A stretch of DNA of 64,000 nucleotides from Perca fluviatilis (taxonomy: Eukaryota; Chordata; Actinopteri; Perciformes; Percidae), in NCBI RefSeq assembly GCF_010015445.1, contig NC_053133.1, forward strand, positions 19,702,922-19,766,921. The letters are read 5' to 3'. Under the pieces are notes generated by a model. That model searched no databases. It was not told where the DNA came from and saw nothing but the letters and a program-made list of their open reading frames with translations. The position numbers and the translations under genes are program-made. This document shows, piece after piece, positions 1 through 14,548 of this stretch. Numbering within the stretch: the first letter of the stretch is position 1; the number at the start of each line of letters is the position of its first letter.

Positions 1-1444
1 AAGTCAACTGTATAGGAGGAGGAGTAGCTATGTATGTGGATAAAAACTTGAATTATAAGGTTGTAGACAGCAAGGTATCAAACTATTACAATTCATATTA
101 TTTGCAGATGAAACAAATATTTTTGTTCTGGGGGAAATTTAAAAGCGATACAAATTAAAAAGGTGGTACATATACTGAGAGGTTTATGCCTCGACGCAGA
201 GGTCCAGGGTTCGCATCCGACCTGTGACAATTTCATGCATGTCTTCCCCTTCTCTCTCCCCAAAAATTAAAGGGTGAAAAGCCGCAAAAAAATCTTTAAA
301 AAGGTGTGATAATAGAAGACAAAATAATCTGGAAATCTCACATAAAACATGTTAAGTGGGCTTAAAGGCAAAATAAAGAGGCTGTGGATGGAGGTATAGG
401 CTTGATATTGTCCACATATTTGGTCATTATGGGGCTTACTGGTGAGCCTCCCAACCACTTCATTACTAGTTATTCTCTGTCTTCTTTTTTCTGCTTCCCG
501 CCACCGTAAATCATCCTGGGAAAGTGTCTCTGGCTGCTGCTCAACAATAGGAATTATTAGATCACTATTCCTCCTCTTTGGTCCGACCTGAACGAACGAA
601 CACCTCCGCTCACTGATGCTTTCTGATAGTTTCAGCGGGGTCAGGCGCCGGTCAAGAAATGGCAACTTTTTCCGATTTGTCAAAACTTACACAAGGTCAG
701 ACGGCTGTGCCAGCACTAACCCTACGCCCACCACATAACCTCCTCTTCCTTCCAAGAGCTGCATGCCACTTCAGGCCTCATTTGACTCCAGGCTCTGCCC
801 CAAACCTCACTCAGACATCATGGAGCGACTTGACAAGGGACACTCTCACTATAACTTGAAGTAAAGCTAGAATGAGCAGTATAACAGCTGAAAATCTCTT
901 TTTCTCTCTTTTCTGAACTGGCAATGAAGATTAGTTCTGATGCATGTTGCAGTTTTTGCTTAGCTTTCACTAGTTTTTCTTAATCTTTGAACTCTTTAAC
1001 ACCTGATCGGACAATGCCTACTTGCAGTGTGATGTCTGTGCCATCCAGTGTCTCTCTCCACATTCTTTTCAGTGCCTGGTGTAATGCCAGCCTGAGTAAC
1101 TCTACTCCCTGCTGAGGGACCACAGAAACAAAAGCGTGGTGGCCTAACCCTCTGTGACTTGGTGGGCTGACATTTAAACTTGGGGTGCAAGGTTAATGTG
1201 TGCTTGCTGAGGGCTGCAGAAGCACAAAATAAGACACAAAAAAAGCACATGCAAAAAATCATGCAGCCTCTGTGTCCTGTGCTGGGATGTAATTTCCAGT
1301 TATATTATTTGGATATCATGTTTATTGAATTGCATATGCCGTTTGTTTTTGGTTAGAATTTGTGTTTCAGGATATTTGAAGTCCTCCTTCTCTGTGTTCT
1401 TTAACACATTCTCATCCCTCTTCTCGTCTCTTCTTCTCCACCAG
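1..1444. other. Intronic or upstream flank of slc4a2, no exon recognised
   Basis: I see no coding exon here. The first recognisable slc4a2 exon (1445) opens in mid-codon, so this stretch is most simply an intron of that gene. It holds a truncated tRNA-derived SINE (about 186-270). A 138-codon minus-strand open frame at 267-683 has no recognisable domain and is not called. A pyrimidine-rich tract (1384-1443) leads into the acceptor of the first exon. Confidence 0.6.
186..270 (+). repeat. Truncated tRNA-derived SINE
   Basis: The segment resembles the 3' half of a fish tRNA-derived SINE head. A B-box-like GGTTCGCATCC lies at 208-218, followed by the usual 'CCTGTGAC...CATGTCTTCCCC' body and a pyrimidine-rich run. 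The A box is missing, so it is 5'-truncated. It shares its body with the SINEs at 31134-31301, 47758-47906 and 62486-62673. Confidence 0.6.
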
Positions 1445-3003
1445 GTCATCGTTTCGAAGATGTTCCCGGCGTGCGCAGACACCTGGTCAGAAAGAACACC
1501 AAGGGACAAGTGGTGCACACGGGCAAGGACCACAAAGAGCCGACCACTCGCAGTCGTAAGCAGGACCGAACCCCACATGAGGTGAGACATTACAGTACTC
1601 ACTTGTCGCGTCAATTAATTATACGCCTGAGATTTAGGACGTCTGTCCCATTTTTCTGCCTCATCTGTAGCTACATTTATTTTGTTAAACATTTAATGCT
1701 ATAAATTACTGGGTTAGAATCTTTTGGTTTTGGTAACCTATAATACACAATCTGTGATCCTGTGGTAAACAGAAGTCAACTCATCACCAGAATTCAAAAC
1801 TGGGGCGACCACTTATAATAATTTTAATACTCAATTAATCTGTCAACTGTTTTGAAATTAACTGATTGCAATCAAAATCGTTTAGACTACAAAATATCTG
1901 AAAATAGTTAAAAAATGCAAGTTACAGGTTTAGGAAATAATTATAATAGATGTTTTTTTCCAGTCCTAGGATGAATTATGAAATCAGAAGGTTACAAATG
2001 CTGCTTTCATTCAACATCAACCAACAACTAGGATTTGCAGAGTCAATATATGATAATTGGGGCTGCAAATAATGATTATTTAAATCATGAATTAATCCTT
2101 CAGCAACCAATGGTCCAAACCCTGTATGTATTAAATTTACAATGATATAAAATAGAGAAAGATGTTTATGTTGTTGATTGAATTATCTAAAAATCAACAT
2201 TATTTCAACATTATTAAAACCCAAAATCAGAACCGGCCCATATTTGCAATAATTAGTATGTCAAATGCTGCAGTAATATAAATGTTAAACTGACTGGGCT
2301 CTTTAAACCTATATTGTGTAATTTTTTAAGTTGATTCTTAGCAAAAAACCCTTTGTTCTTTCATTCATGTGTAATTACTTCCACCAGCTAATCAAAGTAT
2401 TCTCGTAAGCGTAGAATCTGATATTCAGAATCATTCAGAATACATAGGAGCGACTCGCTCTAATGACGGCAGCCATGTAGCGCCTCCATCTTTAAAATAC
2501 AATACAAAGAGGGACATACACTTCCGGTCAAAAGTTTGGGGTCACTTAGAAATTTCCACTCTATCATAGACAGAATACCAGCTAAGGGCAACCAACCAAG
2601 GGCTAGAAAGTAATATTCAGTTGGTTGTCATATACAATTTCACCGCTAGATGGGAGAAATTCTTACACAATGTAGCTTTAAATTCTGCTGCAATTCAAGG
2701 AAGTTTTGGTGGGAAATTTTCTTTCCTGTGCTATGTTTATAATCTTTATTTTCAATTTTCAGACTACAGGTTTAAAAATGTAACCATAAATTGAAACAAA
2801 TCCTGGGAAATGGTTTCCCTTATTTTTCTCTATCTCAAATTTACCACTGCCTTGTCTCTTCTGTGGATGGGACAGGGAGGGAAGGAGACAATTAAAAATG
2901 AATGAATGAGTTCTTTCCTTTCACACACGGAAAAGAAAAAAAGAACTCAGGTAACCAGACACTGGGAGCTCCTGAGAGAGGGAGAGCTATGTTTTATTAA
3001 CAT

Positions 3004-3095
<92 letters not shown>

Positions 3096-6000
3096 TCTCC
3101 TACACAGCCCTGAGCCCTCAGCAACACGGGGGTAAAGAACAGGTCCCTGTCAGGTGTGTGTATGTGCGTGTGTGTGTCTGTGTGTGTGTGATGAGGAAGA
3201 GTTACCTGTGGGTATGTGTGTGAGGGTCCCATCCTTTGTGCCGCTGTCGTATCAGTGTTTGAGTCCTCTCCTGCAACGTCTCGCTTCTCCAGTCATTACC
3301 TGTGGTTGTGTACCGCTCTGCCTCGCGGCTTGAAGGCGTCCTGCTGGACATGGACTTCGGTCAAATGGCTGAGAAGGTGAGGCCGGGTGACCGGCCAGAG
3401 TCATGGTTTGCTCCGTGTGAGCGTGATTTCACAGGCATGCAGATGCTATAACAAGAGTAATTTCCAGCCTGTTTTTTGGTCTTAATCTCACAGGGGCTTG
3501 TGACTGACCAGCATGGTGTTAAAATGAATAACATCTTAACAGATGTTTGATGCTGAGAGAGCTGAATATTATGGTCTCCACTGACTATATTTAGTATTAA
3601 GCTTTTTAAGATGTCATTGGTTGTTTTTCTGTTTTTTAGAGTAAAAACATGGACAATATTTACAGTATCTTTTCTGTTTTGAGAGAATTTAAATAAATCA
3701 CTTGGTAACCCATTTAAGCATGTACCTGTTTTTCTGATGTTGACGTGCAAAATGCACCACTGAATCACTGACTTAATACAGTGCTTCTGCTATTGAGTTG
3801 AATATTTGGCACGTTGAACATGCATGTTTTTATGTGGACAGTTTGGATGCTTTTTATCTCACCTGCACCTGTTCCTTTGTGATGTTGACTCCAGGTGTTT
3901 GTGGAGCTGAACGAGCTGACTATAGACAAGAACCAGGAGATGCAGTGGAAGGAGACAGCTCGATGGATCAAGTTTGAGGAGGACGTGGAGGAGGAGACCG
4001 ACCGCTGGGGGAAACCTCACGTAGCCTCGCTGTCTTTCCGCAGTTTGCTGGAACTCAGAAAGACCATCTCACATGGTAAGAGATGGAAACCGAATTAATT
4101 GTGGAACCTTTTTAGGCCTAAAAAGTCAGCGACTGAGCTCAGTATGTGTGCGTCCACAGGCGCAGTGTTGCTGGACCTGGACCAGAAGACCCTGCCTGGC
4201 ATCGCCCACCAGGTGGTGGAGCAGATGATCATTTCTGACCAGATCAAAGCTGAGGACCGAGCCAATGTCCTGAGGGCCCTGCTGCTGAAACACAGGTGAC
4301 CTGCAGCTCCAGACTGCAGCAAAAAAGCAGTGGTTTTCCTTTAAGAGGAGCTACATTGATAGATTTCTTTCTTTCTTCCAAAAATCGGACGGAGCCCCGC
4401 TTTAAGTTTATGAGGCAAACATTTTCCACAATATTACTACTACCTTGTCGTTTGCTCTCTAAGTTTTGAAAACAGTGTTTTGTGACATTTTTTGCTCCAT
4501 GTAATGTCTGAGTACAAGCTAGAAATGGCAGATATCATCACTGCTATCAATTAACCATATTATTGGTTACCAACCTGTGAGTCAAGACCCCCTATGGAGG
4601 TCCCAAGTTAAATCAGAGGGATTGTATGATTATGTAAAAAGCTAAATTGTTTATTTTGTCTGACTTTCTCTAGTTGTGGCTTTTTTTGTCAAATAATAGG
4701 TACTCACTTCTTTAGGCTTTTAAAAGTTCAAACAATCTAAAAAAGCAAAAATCACTTTTACTCACTTAACTATGGGGTCACAAGTAGACATTTATCAATT
4801 TTAAGAGTTAAACCGCCAAAACAAAGCTGTATACAATGTACTATCGGGTGGTAAAAATCTTACTTTTTTTAAGGATTATTTTGGGATATATTTGATTTTT
4901 AATTCAGTAGCAGTTAAGCCACTGACAGGAAATGTGGGGAGAGAGAGAGAGAGAGATGGGCGTTACATGCAACAAAGTCCTTAGCTGGATGTCAACCATG
5001 AGCCGTGAGATGTATGTGGTACACGTCTTGGTGATGCTTTTAATGACACGAGACAACACTTAGGCTACGTTCAGACTGCAGGCCAAAGTGGCCCAAATCC
5101 GATTTTTTTTTTGGGGTCAAGTGACCAGGTAAGGCTTCTTCATAAGTAGTGTGAACACTCAAATCTAGCCCAGATCTGATTTTTTTTCAGATCAGATTCA
5201 GGCCACTTCCACATGTGGTCCTGAATCCGACCCAGATCAGATTTTTTTCAATGCGACCGCCCCCCGCCCCCCCCCCGACCGGTCTGTAAACACAGACCAA
5301 GGAGTTTAACGCGCTCGCGAGTCAGGGTCACCCCGTGGTGAAATTTAAAAATAAAATAAAATAAATAAATAAAAGTGCTGCGTCTGATCTCATTGTTAGT
5401 GTTCTTTTGCGCATGCAGGTCATTTCAAAACCGCAAACAGTTCACACTGGAATCTGATATAGGACACATTTTAAAAGGTCATGCGGTGTGAACGTAGCCA
5501 GACATTCAAAGCTAATACCTGTTCATACCGTTAATTATGAGGATAAACCGCAATTAAACAGATTTTCTCTCATTGCTGCACACTTCCTGCTACTAGGTGG
5601 CTTCATGCCCGCTTACTGCCTCTCTTCCTCATGCTCACCCTCTCTCTTCCTCTCCCTGCTTCCCCTAGTCACCCAAGCGACGAAAAGGAGCACAGTAGCC
5701 CTTTCCCCAGGAACATCTCCGCGGCCAGCCTGGGCAGCCTGATAACGCATCACAATAGTGCCAATCACACCCATCCGCCAGAACCGTCGGTGACCGACCC
5801 GCTCATGGGCACCGTCTACGCCCCGGGGGACATGGAAACATGCATCGATATGGAGAAGAACGATGTACAGGTAAGTCTGAAATGTTTTCAAAAAGTCCCA
5901 TTTACAAGTATTCTTCAATTTTTCAGATTTTTGCTTCTTGTGTTGCTTTTCTTTCGCAGCAGAAGGAGCCGACCTTGGTGTCCGGTATGCATCGGTCCAA

Positions 6001-9000
6001 ATCCAAACATGAGCTGAAGCTGCTGGAGAAGATTCCTGAAAATGCTGAGGCCACTGTTGTCCTTGTGGGTAAGTGATCTTCTACTACTACTATAAAACCA
6101 TACACATAACTTAAAATATCAACTTAAAATCACTTGTACTTAGTGTACTACTGCCTGTATGTTGACTGCTATGTCCCGCCCATCTTCCAGGCAGTGTGGA
6201 CTTCCTGGAGCAGCCCACCATGGCGTTTGTGCGGCTGCAGGAGGCTGTGGAGCTGGAGTCCGTCCTCGAGGTCCCTGTTCCAGTCAGGTTTCTCTTCGTT
6301 CTCCTGGGACCCCCCACCACCAGCATGGACTATCACCAGATAGGACGCTCCATCTCCACACTTATGTCTGACAAGGTGAGTGAGCTGTAGACATCGGAGG
6401 ATAGTTATTATTACAAAACCCAAATCACACATCACAGTTACATCTCACCTACATAAAATGACATAACAAGGAAACACACACTATTGTTGAGAATAAAGCA
6501 ATAATGTTTTGATTCAGCCCGAGTACATTATAGAGAAATCCCACAATAAACTTCAGCGTACAAAGTTCTAAACCTTTTTCCCTGTAATTCAGTATATTCT
6601 CCCATAAAGGCTTTATCATAGAGCATTCCCATGAAATATGAAGGAGATTCACTTGTTTTGTATTACATGTTCAACACCTAGAAAGGAAAGTGAAATAAAA
6701 TGGATTGTTGCCACATAAACTGGCAAACAGGTCTGCAAACGGGACAAACAACTATAGTTTAGAAGAGTCTCCCTCATGGCTTATTTTATTGGTTACATTT
6801 TTCCATATCTGAATTCCCATCCAGCCATTCCACGAGGCGGCTTACCTGGCGGACGACAGGCAGGACCTGCTGAACGCCATCAACAGCTTCCTGGACTGCA
6901 GCATCGTGTTGCCGCCTTCAGAGATGGGAGGGGACGAGCTGCTGCGCTCCGTCGCTCGCTTTCAGAGCGAGATGCTGCGCAAGAGGGAGGAGCAGGGGGT
7001 CAAACTGGCAAAGGAGCCTAAAAGCCACGAAGAAAAAGGTAATCTATTATATCTGTGGCCTTATTAAAGGAAATACCAGTTGCTGTTATATGACTTCCTG
7101 ATATTGAAATAAATAACCTGCTCTTTCCTGTCACACAGAGGCCCTCCTCACACCATTGAAAAAGTCAGACGACCCTTTAAAGCGCACCCGACGCCCCTTC
7201 GGTGGGCTGATACGAGACGTGCGGCGCCGTTACCCAAAGTACCTCAGTGACTTCAAGGACGCCCTGAACAGTCAGTGCATGGCTGCCGTTATCTTTATCT
7301 ACTTTGCTGCTCTCTCTCCAGCCATAACATTCGGAGGACTACTGGGTGAGTTGCACACAGGAACGAAAGAGTCCAGTTAATGTGGATTCACAGTTTGTCT
7401 CAAATGTCAAACCCCTTTCACGTTTTTGTCTTGATGGTTCACTTAATGATCTAATTGACCGACCTTTTAAACCTTTTTGGTGTTTGTAACTGCTAATTTG
7501 TCCGTCTCTTGCTAGGTGAGAAGACAGACGGTCTGATTGGTGTTTCTGAGCTGATTGTGTCGACAGCAGTGCAGGGTGTGATCTTCTGCTTGCTCGGAGC
7601 GCAGCCGCTACTCATTGTGGGCTTCTCTGGACCCCTGCTGGTCTTTGAAGAAGCCTTTTACAGTGTAAGTTGATCAACGACCAAAACCGATGAAACTGAA
7701 AGCTCTGTACAAACGTAACAGAATTCAACTACCAGCACCAACATATTATATTTCTTGGCAGTACATTCCTGGCGTCTTGTTGTCATAGTGAGGTTGCCAG
7801 GTCACCAGCAGAGACTCCTGGAAAAAATTATCCACCACATAATCCCCTTAAAATTCGTTTTTTTTACTATCCACTATGTGGATTTTGTTACCTTTGGACA
7901 AAGCCAGACTCAAAAAAGGCTTTCAGGAGCATATAATGCAAGTTTTATTGGCTGCTGTGAACATTTTCCAGTGTATGAATAGAGTTTCTTTGCTCTGTGT
8001 CCTCAGTTCTGCAAAGCAAATGAAATGGAGTACCTGACGGGCCGGGTCTGGATCGGGTTTTGGCTCATCATCATCGTGGTCGTCATGGTGGCCTTCGAGG
8101 GAAGCTTCCTGGTCCGCTTTGTGTCCCGCTTCACCCAGGAAATCTTCTCCTTCCTCATCTCCCTCATCTTCATCTGCGAGACCTTCATCAAGCTCGGCAG
8201 GGTACACCTGAGACGTGAAATAACAGCTCCTCATTACAAAAAGTTTTTGTTGGCACGCTGCGTGTTCACATCCCTGACACTAAACTGAACAGACTATTCT
8301 TTGGACAATATTCAAATCTTGGGGTCGAAATGAGTATGTTTTTCTAACAAGTGCACCTGAAATCTTTTGTGATTGATTGGCCTTGAAAGTTAAATGGATT
8401 AAGAGTTTACTTATTATATAGGCTTTGAAAGGTTGCTATTTCTAAAGTTTTACGGCACAGACCTGAAAGACGTTTGGCTACGGGATAATGTCATTTTCCA
8501 GAATAGTGTGGTTGTGGTACATAAAAGATTGATAAATGATAATCCCTCTAAGGAAAGTAATCGCAGTGGGTGTACATGTGTGCATGCATATTTGCGTGTG
8601 TATTCTGTTGTGAAATATTGGGCATTTATTTGAACATTGTGTCTTCGGGCAGATTTTCAAGGAGCACCCGCTGAGAAGTTGCCCCTTGAACAACGGCACA
8701 GAAGGGGACGCCTCGAAGGAAAATATCACACTTCTAAGCAACAGCACCCAGCCAGCGACGGTCCAAAACCAGCCCAACACTGCGCTGCTCTCTCTGGTTC
8801 TCATGGCCGGAACATTTTTCATTGCCTTCTACCTGCGCAAGTTCAAGAACAGTGCATTCTTCCCTGGGAGGGTGAGGAGCTAAACATTTAATATTAAAAA
8901 AAAAAAAAAAAAACATCAGTCAGTAACCCCTATTTATTTACCCACATATTCATTTAATTGTGCTATCATAAATCAATCAGTGCAGTCAGTTATTGCATCC

Positions 9001-12000
9001 AAACCTCTTGAGAGTCAAAATACATCCTCCTTAACAAGACAAAGACTCATTTGAGCCACTAATACATGCAGTCTAAAATGCTCTAGTTGACTAAACAGTC
9101 TTCGCACAAGATTAATTTAATTGCCGTTCAGGAGCTTTTGATTGTATCATATGATCTTCCTTTGCAGTTGGAGTTTGCCTAGTTGTCATGTTAATTTCCT
9201 TGTTACGTTAAAGGAATAGTTAGAGAAGTAATCAGCAAAGCAAAACTAGATATGAGGTGCTAATTAGTGAGCTTGAGAGGTGGTAGTTTTCCTTAATTTT
9301 TTTTGTGTGCTAAGCTAACGTTGCTGTTGGCTGTAGCATCATATTTAACGGAGAGACATGAGAGCGGTATCATATTTCACAAAATATTAAGAACTTGTTG
9401 TCTTATGTTGGCTTAAAAGTTGAAATTGATTCTTGAAATTGGATACATCAGTTGGCAAAACACTCTCACCTGAAAGAGCATTCAGTAAGATTGATACGAT
9501 TTTCTTCCTTTCTTGTGATTCGATCAAAAGCTCCAAAACAGCCAGTAAATGGACCATGTGGTTTCAAGGTCAAGACTGAACTTTTAATCTTAAAATTCTC
9601 TAATTAGTTTTTTCTTTGTAGAAGTTGTAATACAATACAAAAATCACAGTAGCTGCAATTCTTTTGATTATACTCGCATATAATATATGAAGCTGCCAGT
9701 TCTGCTCAAACTCTCCCATGTTATGTGTTCAGTTGCGCAGGATTATTGGAGATTTTGGCGTCCCCATTGCCATCCTCGTCATGGTCCTGGTGGATTACAG
9801 TATAAACGACACATACACACAGGTAAAACTCAAATACTACCACTAAATCTTATTTAAATGTTTGACGTCTGGCTAATAAAGATTCACAAGACGGACAATC
9901 CTCATCTTTGCTGTCACACTCATTCCTGTTGTTAAAACAGAAACTGAGCGTCCCTCATGGTTTCTCTGTGACGAGTACCGAAAAACGTGGCTGGATCATC
10001 AGTCCTCTGGGTACCAACGGTGAATTCCCCATCTGGATGATGTTTGCCTGCAGTTTTCCCGCTCTGCTGGTGTTCATCCTCATCTTCATGGAGACTCAGA
10101 TCACCACGTGAGTTACAAGTCCCATCACGCAGTAATATCATCAGAATTACTCCACGTTATGACGTAGTTGTGTCCCATCATGACATTTTAAGAGTCATTG
10201 TTCCGATTTTTGTTTTGATTGAGTTTAACTAATCTCTATTGTACAGCCGGAAACTGATATAACAGGACTTTCAAGTTGGATTTATTGTTTTACACATGAA
10301 ATGTAGCACCTTTCATACACAAAAAGGCAGCTCAAAGTGCTTAAATTAAAAAAGAAAGCAATCCGAACAACAGTTAAAATATTAAAATTCATTTTTAGTA
10401 GATACATGCATCTGTGACTGTGTGAATAACAAGCTGCCCCCCCCCACCTCCATGTCGTCCTGCAGCCTGATAGTGAGTAAGAAGGAGCGCATGCTGGTGA
10501 AGGGTTCTGGTTTCCATCTTGACCTGCTGCTGATCGTGGTGCTGGGCGGCAGCTTGGCTCTGTTCGGCCTGCCGTGGCTGGCCGCCGCGACCGTTCGCTC
10601 GGTGACCCACGTCAACGCCCTCACTGTCATGAGTAAGGCTGTCGCCCCCGGAGACAAGCCTCGCATCCAGGAGGTGAAGGAGCAGAGAGTCACCGGGCTC
10701 CTGGTGGCCATCATGGTTGGTGAGTGTCGGACAGTGACCTCTCATTACTGCTCTTTCCAGTTTTTTAAATATTTAGCATTTTGTTTATTTGTTCAACCCC
10801 CATCAAGGTATGTCCATTGTGATCGGTGACTTGCTGCGTCAGATCCCCCTGGCGGTGCTGTTTGGTATCTTCCTCTACATGGGTGTGATGTCCCTTAATG
10901 GTATCCAGCTAACAGAGCGGATGATGCTGCTGCTCATGCCACCAAAGTATCACCCTGACCACACCTACGTACGCAAGGTAAGAGGAGTGCTTTTTTATTT
11001 TTATTTTTTTTCCACATAAAGTAATGGAGGTTTCAGGTGTAAGAAATAATACTTGAATCACATTATCACACTAGCTTTTTAGATATTTTTTCCTAGTCAT
11101 AGCATAAATTATATTTTAGGCTATGAATATGCTATAAATAAAGTTCTTGCACGTCAGAAAATCCTGATATTACAGTATTATAATGTATATTATTACATTG
11201 ACAGGAGTCGGATCAAACATTTTCACATTTAGGAATAAAAATAAACGTATTAGGGATGCAATTAATTAGTATTGATTTATCTGTTAATTAATTATTTAAT
11301 GTTTGGTCTATGAAATATTGATCTACTAATCATTGTAGCTTTAGTAAGGGTCTTAAGTGGTTTTAACTATATATATATATATATATATTTCTCCCTAAGA
11401 CAACATTAAAAGATTTTGAATGGCAACAGTGAAGCTTATTATTATTATTATTGAGCTAAATCCCACATTAATCTTCATCTCTGATTTGGTCTCACACTTG
11501 TGCTGGTAAGTTCTAATGAATTGTCTCGGTTTCCTTTAGGTCCGTACGCTGCGTATGCATCTGTTCACCTGCATCCAGGTGGTGTGTTTGGCGGCTCTGT
11601 GGGCTGTAATGTCGACACAGGCGTCGCTGGCTTTCCCCTTCGTCCTCCTCCTCACCATACCAGTCAAGATGTTCCTGCTGCGCCGCATCTTCACCCCCAG
11701 AGAGATGGCATGTGTAAGTTGACCACAGGAGGGCGCAATATACTGCTTAATACACCTGCACCACTACATGAGCTGCAGCAATGTGATATTAGAATCGTTG
11801 TTGGAAATGTTATTAGACAGCAGAAGATTAAATGCAATATTCTTTAACTTTAGTTTTATGCACTAGGGGAGTTAAAGTTAAAAATCTATGATTGGCACTG
11901 ATATTGGTAAGTTTCTGAATAATTTTTTTCAGTTTAAGCTGTGATGTCTGATTGTTGTGCACTGGTTTTGACAATAAAGACACAAAAATGCAATAACATA

Positions 12001-12415
12001 ATATCAAAAACATTTAAATACATTTAAATACATCAGTAGTTTGTTGATTTTCTTTATTCTTTTGTTTAATTGTGCACAACCTGGTGTCAAGTGGAGATAT
12101 CTTCAATGCAACTACCATGATTTTGGCATCAAAGAAAAATGGCTTATTTCTAAGGCACTCTGGGAAATGTTTGAGGTTTTTATTTAGCAGACTAAACATT
12201 AGAAAATTGTAATTACACCAAGCAATGATGCCTCATAGTGAGAGTAACTTTTTTCTTTTTAGAATTTCTTTTCATATATAATGTCAAATGAGAAAATCAA
12301 CGATTAATCCTGACGTTTCTTCTCACTCTTCCAGCTGGATGCGGATGACGCGGAGCCGAAGTTTGACGAACGTGAGTGTCACGATGAGTACTCAGAGATG
12401 CACATGCCTGTGTAA
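1445..12415 (+). CDS. slc4a2: Anion exchange protein 2 (Cl-/HCO3- exchanger), 3' 17 exons
   Basis: Electroneutral chloride/bicarbonate exchanger of the plasma membrane. Exons: 1445-1581, 3895-4075, 4160-4295, 5669-5870, 5960-6068, 6191-6375, 6825-7038, 7139-7345, 7516-7664, 8007-8201, 8653-8871, 9733-9822, 9941-10107, 10466-10719, 10808-10977, 11540-11713, 12335-12415. All have AG/GT borders and phases that join in frame, giving about 955 residues. Vertebrate AE2 has about 1240, so roughly 285 N-terminal residues lie upstream. The first seven exons encode the cytosolic band-3 domain ([43 protein letters not shown]). Exons 8-17 encode the transport domain ([61 protein letters not shown]). The extracellular loop in exon 11 has three N-glycosylation sequons (NGT, NIT, NST). 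IFKEHPL, KFKNS and FFPGR favour AE2 over AE3. The tail keeps LDADD, the carbonic-anhydrase-binding motif described in AE1, and ends in HMPV. Whether this is slc4a2a or slc4a2b cannot be decided here. Confidence 0.96.
2518..2600. mobile_element. Tc1-like element fragment in slc4a2 intron
   Basis: It starts with the fish Tc1 terminal motif 'CTTCCGGTCAAAAGTTTGG' and continues with 'CTCTATCATAGACAGAATACC', as in common fish Tc1 transposons. No matching opposite end or transposase was found, so this is a relic. Confidence 0.6.
3007..3094. repeat. (CA)n microsatellite
   Basis: An uninterrupted CA dinucleotide run of about 88 bp in the slc4a2 intron between exons 1 and 2 of this window. A TG-rich stretch follows at 3155-3190. 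Confidence 0.97.
5063..5499. mobile_element. MITE with short inverted termini
   Basis: The left end GGCTACGTTCAGAC is matched in inverted orientation by GTGTGAACGTAGCC at the right end. The 437-bp interior is non-coding, with 'CAGATC' repeats and a C-rich run. It lies in the slc4a2 intron 4296-5668. I could not define a clean target-site duplication, so the superfamily is left open. Confidence 0.65.
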
Positions 12416-13825
12416 CTTGCAACAAGCCCTCATATTACCACTTAACTCCTCTTACTGGACACCAAAAATTTGTCTACCAGCCATTGAGATCCGTAGTCTT
12501 TTAAACTTGAAACAATCACGATTTGATGCCACATCACTGTGCAGCCTCTTTATTCTCACTGAGACATGAACGTACGGTATGTCGAAGGTCTGGTTGGTTG
12601 TTACTTTGGTCCAACTTAACTATTTAAGTAGCTTTTTATCAGATTGTTTGGGACTTTTCTTCCGGTTAACAGCACTAAAGATTTTAATCCAACTGAGGAA
12701 ATCAAATAGTCAACAGAGTGTGTTCACTCATAATTTACTTTTTTAAATATATATTTCAGGGGACAGGAGAATCCAAATCAAATGATGTGATATCGAGCTC
12801 AAATTAATGTGATTACAGTAGATAGATTTGCAAGACTAATTCATTTTTAGCCCTGAAAGGTTGCTTTGATTCACATTGAATATGTGGAGGAAATATGGGG
12901 TACATTCTTTTATATTAGCACGCTGACTTACCGCTATTCAAGTTTGTCACTTTTGTCATTTTTTTAAACTCACCAAGAGCCTTATGAAGGAAATTAAAAA
13001 AGGTATACTGAGTTTTTTTTTCCACATTCTGTCTTATTTTAGACAGCTGATCACTTTAACTGCCTCCTGAAGCTCGTAGCACTTTTTTCAGACTGAACAA
13101 TGACTGTATTTTATGTACATGTAATCATTTTATCATTTTGTAGTCCTTTTTAATTCCCTTAATATCATTGTTGCTTTAGTTTGCTTCTTAAACGACTATC
13201 TGTGATTCATTTTAGCCTGTCCTTTAACTATACATCTTTTTTGTACTCTAATGCAGTGGTTTAGATGACCTTTGGGGTTTTATGTCCAATTTTGTACTGC
13301 ATTGAGTTAAAATCACCAGCAGAGGGAGATCTAGCAGGACTGTGACGATGACGTAACAAAACTGTACAAGAAAATCAAATTTTCTCTTTACACTAATGAC
13401 GTGGCATCATGTTTCTAATCCTAACAGAAAATTAACACAGTGGCATAATAAATATACTCTTAAATGTCGCCATGCACATGTTTAGGGCACTAATGTTATC
13501 GTGTAGAGTTTGTATCACTTGGTGTGTTTATGGGAATCACTGTAATTTATTGGTTTCTTTGTCCAAGTGCCAAATGTCTTGTGTTTTGTGATCAGAACAA
13601 TAAGCTGCAGTTCAGTCATCTCACATCTCCTAACAATGTTTCTTGAAGAAGCTTCAGCATTAATTAACATTTCATAGCCTAACATTCCTTGTTTTATCAT
13701 AATTTTTTTGGTGGGGGGTACTAATTTAAACATTTCATTCACACTCATGTTGTGAACTTGCCTGGTCGACCAAATTTGTGTAGACAATCTCAATATTCAT
13801 GCATTACTGAGAGTGAAGGCTTTTA

Positions 13826-13861
<36 letters not shown>

Positions 13862-14510
13862 TTGTTTTATGTCATGTTGTGTCGGTGTGACATGTATTGG
13901 TTAAAGCTTTGACCGTGTCAAATAACTTACATTTTCAGTCCTCTGTTACTCTCAAGTGTGTGTTTGAGACACTACTTTTCCCTCTGAACGTTCCCAGCCT
14001 GACTGTCATTGTGATCTTGTGCCTGTTTGGTGTCAAAAAGGTGCACAACATCTCAAGTGCCTGTGGGACCATGAAGTGATCCGCTACAACTGTCTGTTGC
14101 GTTTGTAAGGACGACACACGTGTTACAATAGTTTGCACATTCGAGACGCTCCTAAATCAAACATCTTTACATTATTTATGTGTTGCAATATGAGGCATTA
14201 TTGCTGTTTTTGAAGATGTATTATTTGTCACATCACAAAACCTATATATTTTTTTTTTTTTTTTTTAAATGTACACATTTGGCTGCATCATGGCCATGGA
14301 CTTTGAAGGATGTTAATGAGAAGTCGGCAGTGTCAGTTTTATGTTTGTGCCTGTGGATGAAGTGAAGTTGGTGTCTGTGTATGCCAAAGTAGCTGATTCG
14401 ATACGTCGTTCCATTTCAAAAGCAATACAAAGTCCGAGAGGCTATTGCTGATGTTCCCTTGTACATTAAAGGTTGAAATATTGATGACAAATAAAAGTAA
14501 TTTTCTATTT
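12416..14510 (+). other. slc4a2: slc4a2 3' UTR (predicted)
   Basis: AT-rich non-coding sequence after the TAA stop. Candidate polyadenylation signals AATAAA are at 13447-13452 and 14490-14495. The second is followed by the fish repeat at 14549, so the transcript probably ends near 14510. An (AT)n run lies at 13829-13858. The true end cannot be fixed from sequence alone. Confidence 0.5.
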
Positions 14511-14548
14511 ATCCTGGATGTCGTGTTTTTATGTCGTCCGTGGGTCCA

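Noticed and set aside
267..683. 138-codon minus-strand open frame
   Set aside because: No domain, no paralogue, low-complexity end; overlaps a SINE flank. Treated as chance.
2906..3232. Open frames rich in His-Thr or Cys-Val repeats
   Set aside because: Translations of the CA/TG microsatellite; the same applies at 20215, 27229, 40434, 50762, 59487 and 60699.
10382..10745. Two minus-strand open frames of about 110 codons
   Set aside because: Antisense shadows of slc4a2 exon 10466-10719, whose own frame is clearly conserved.
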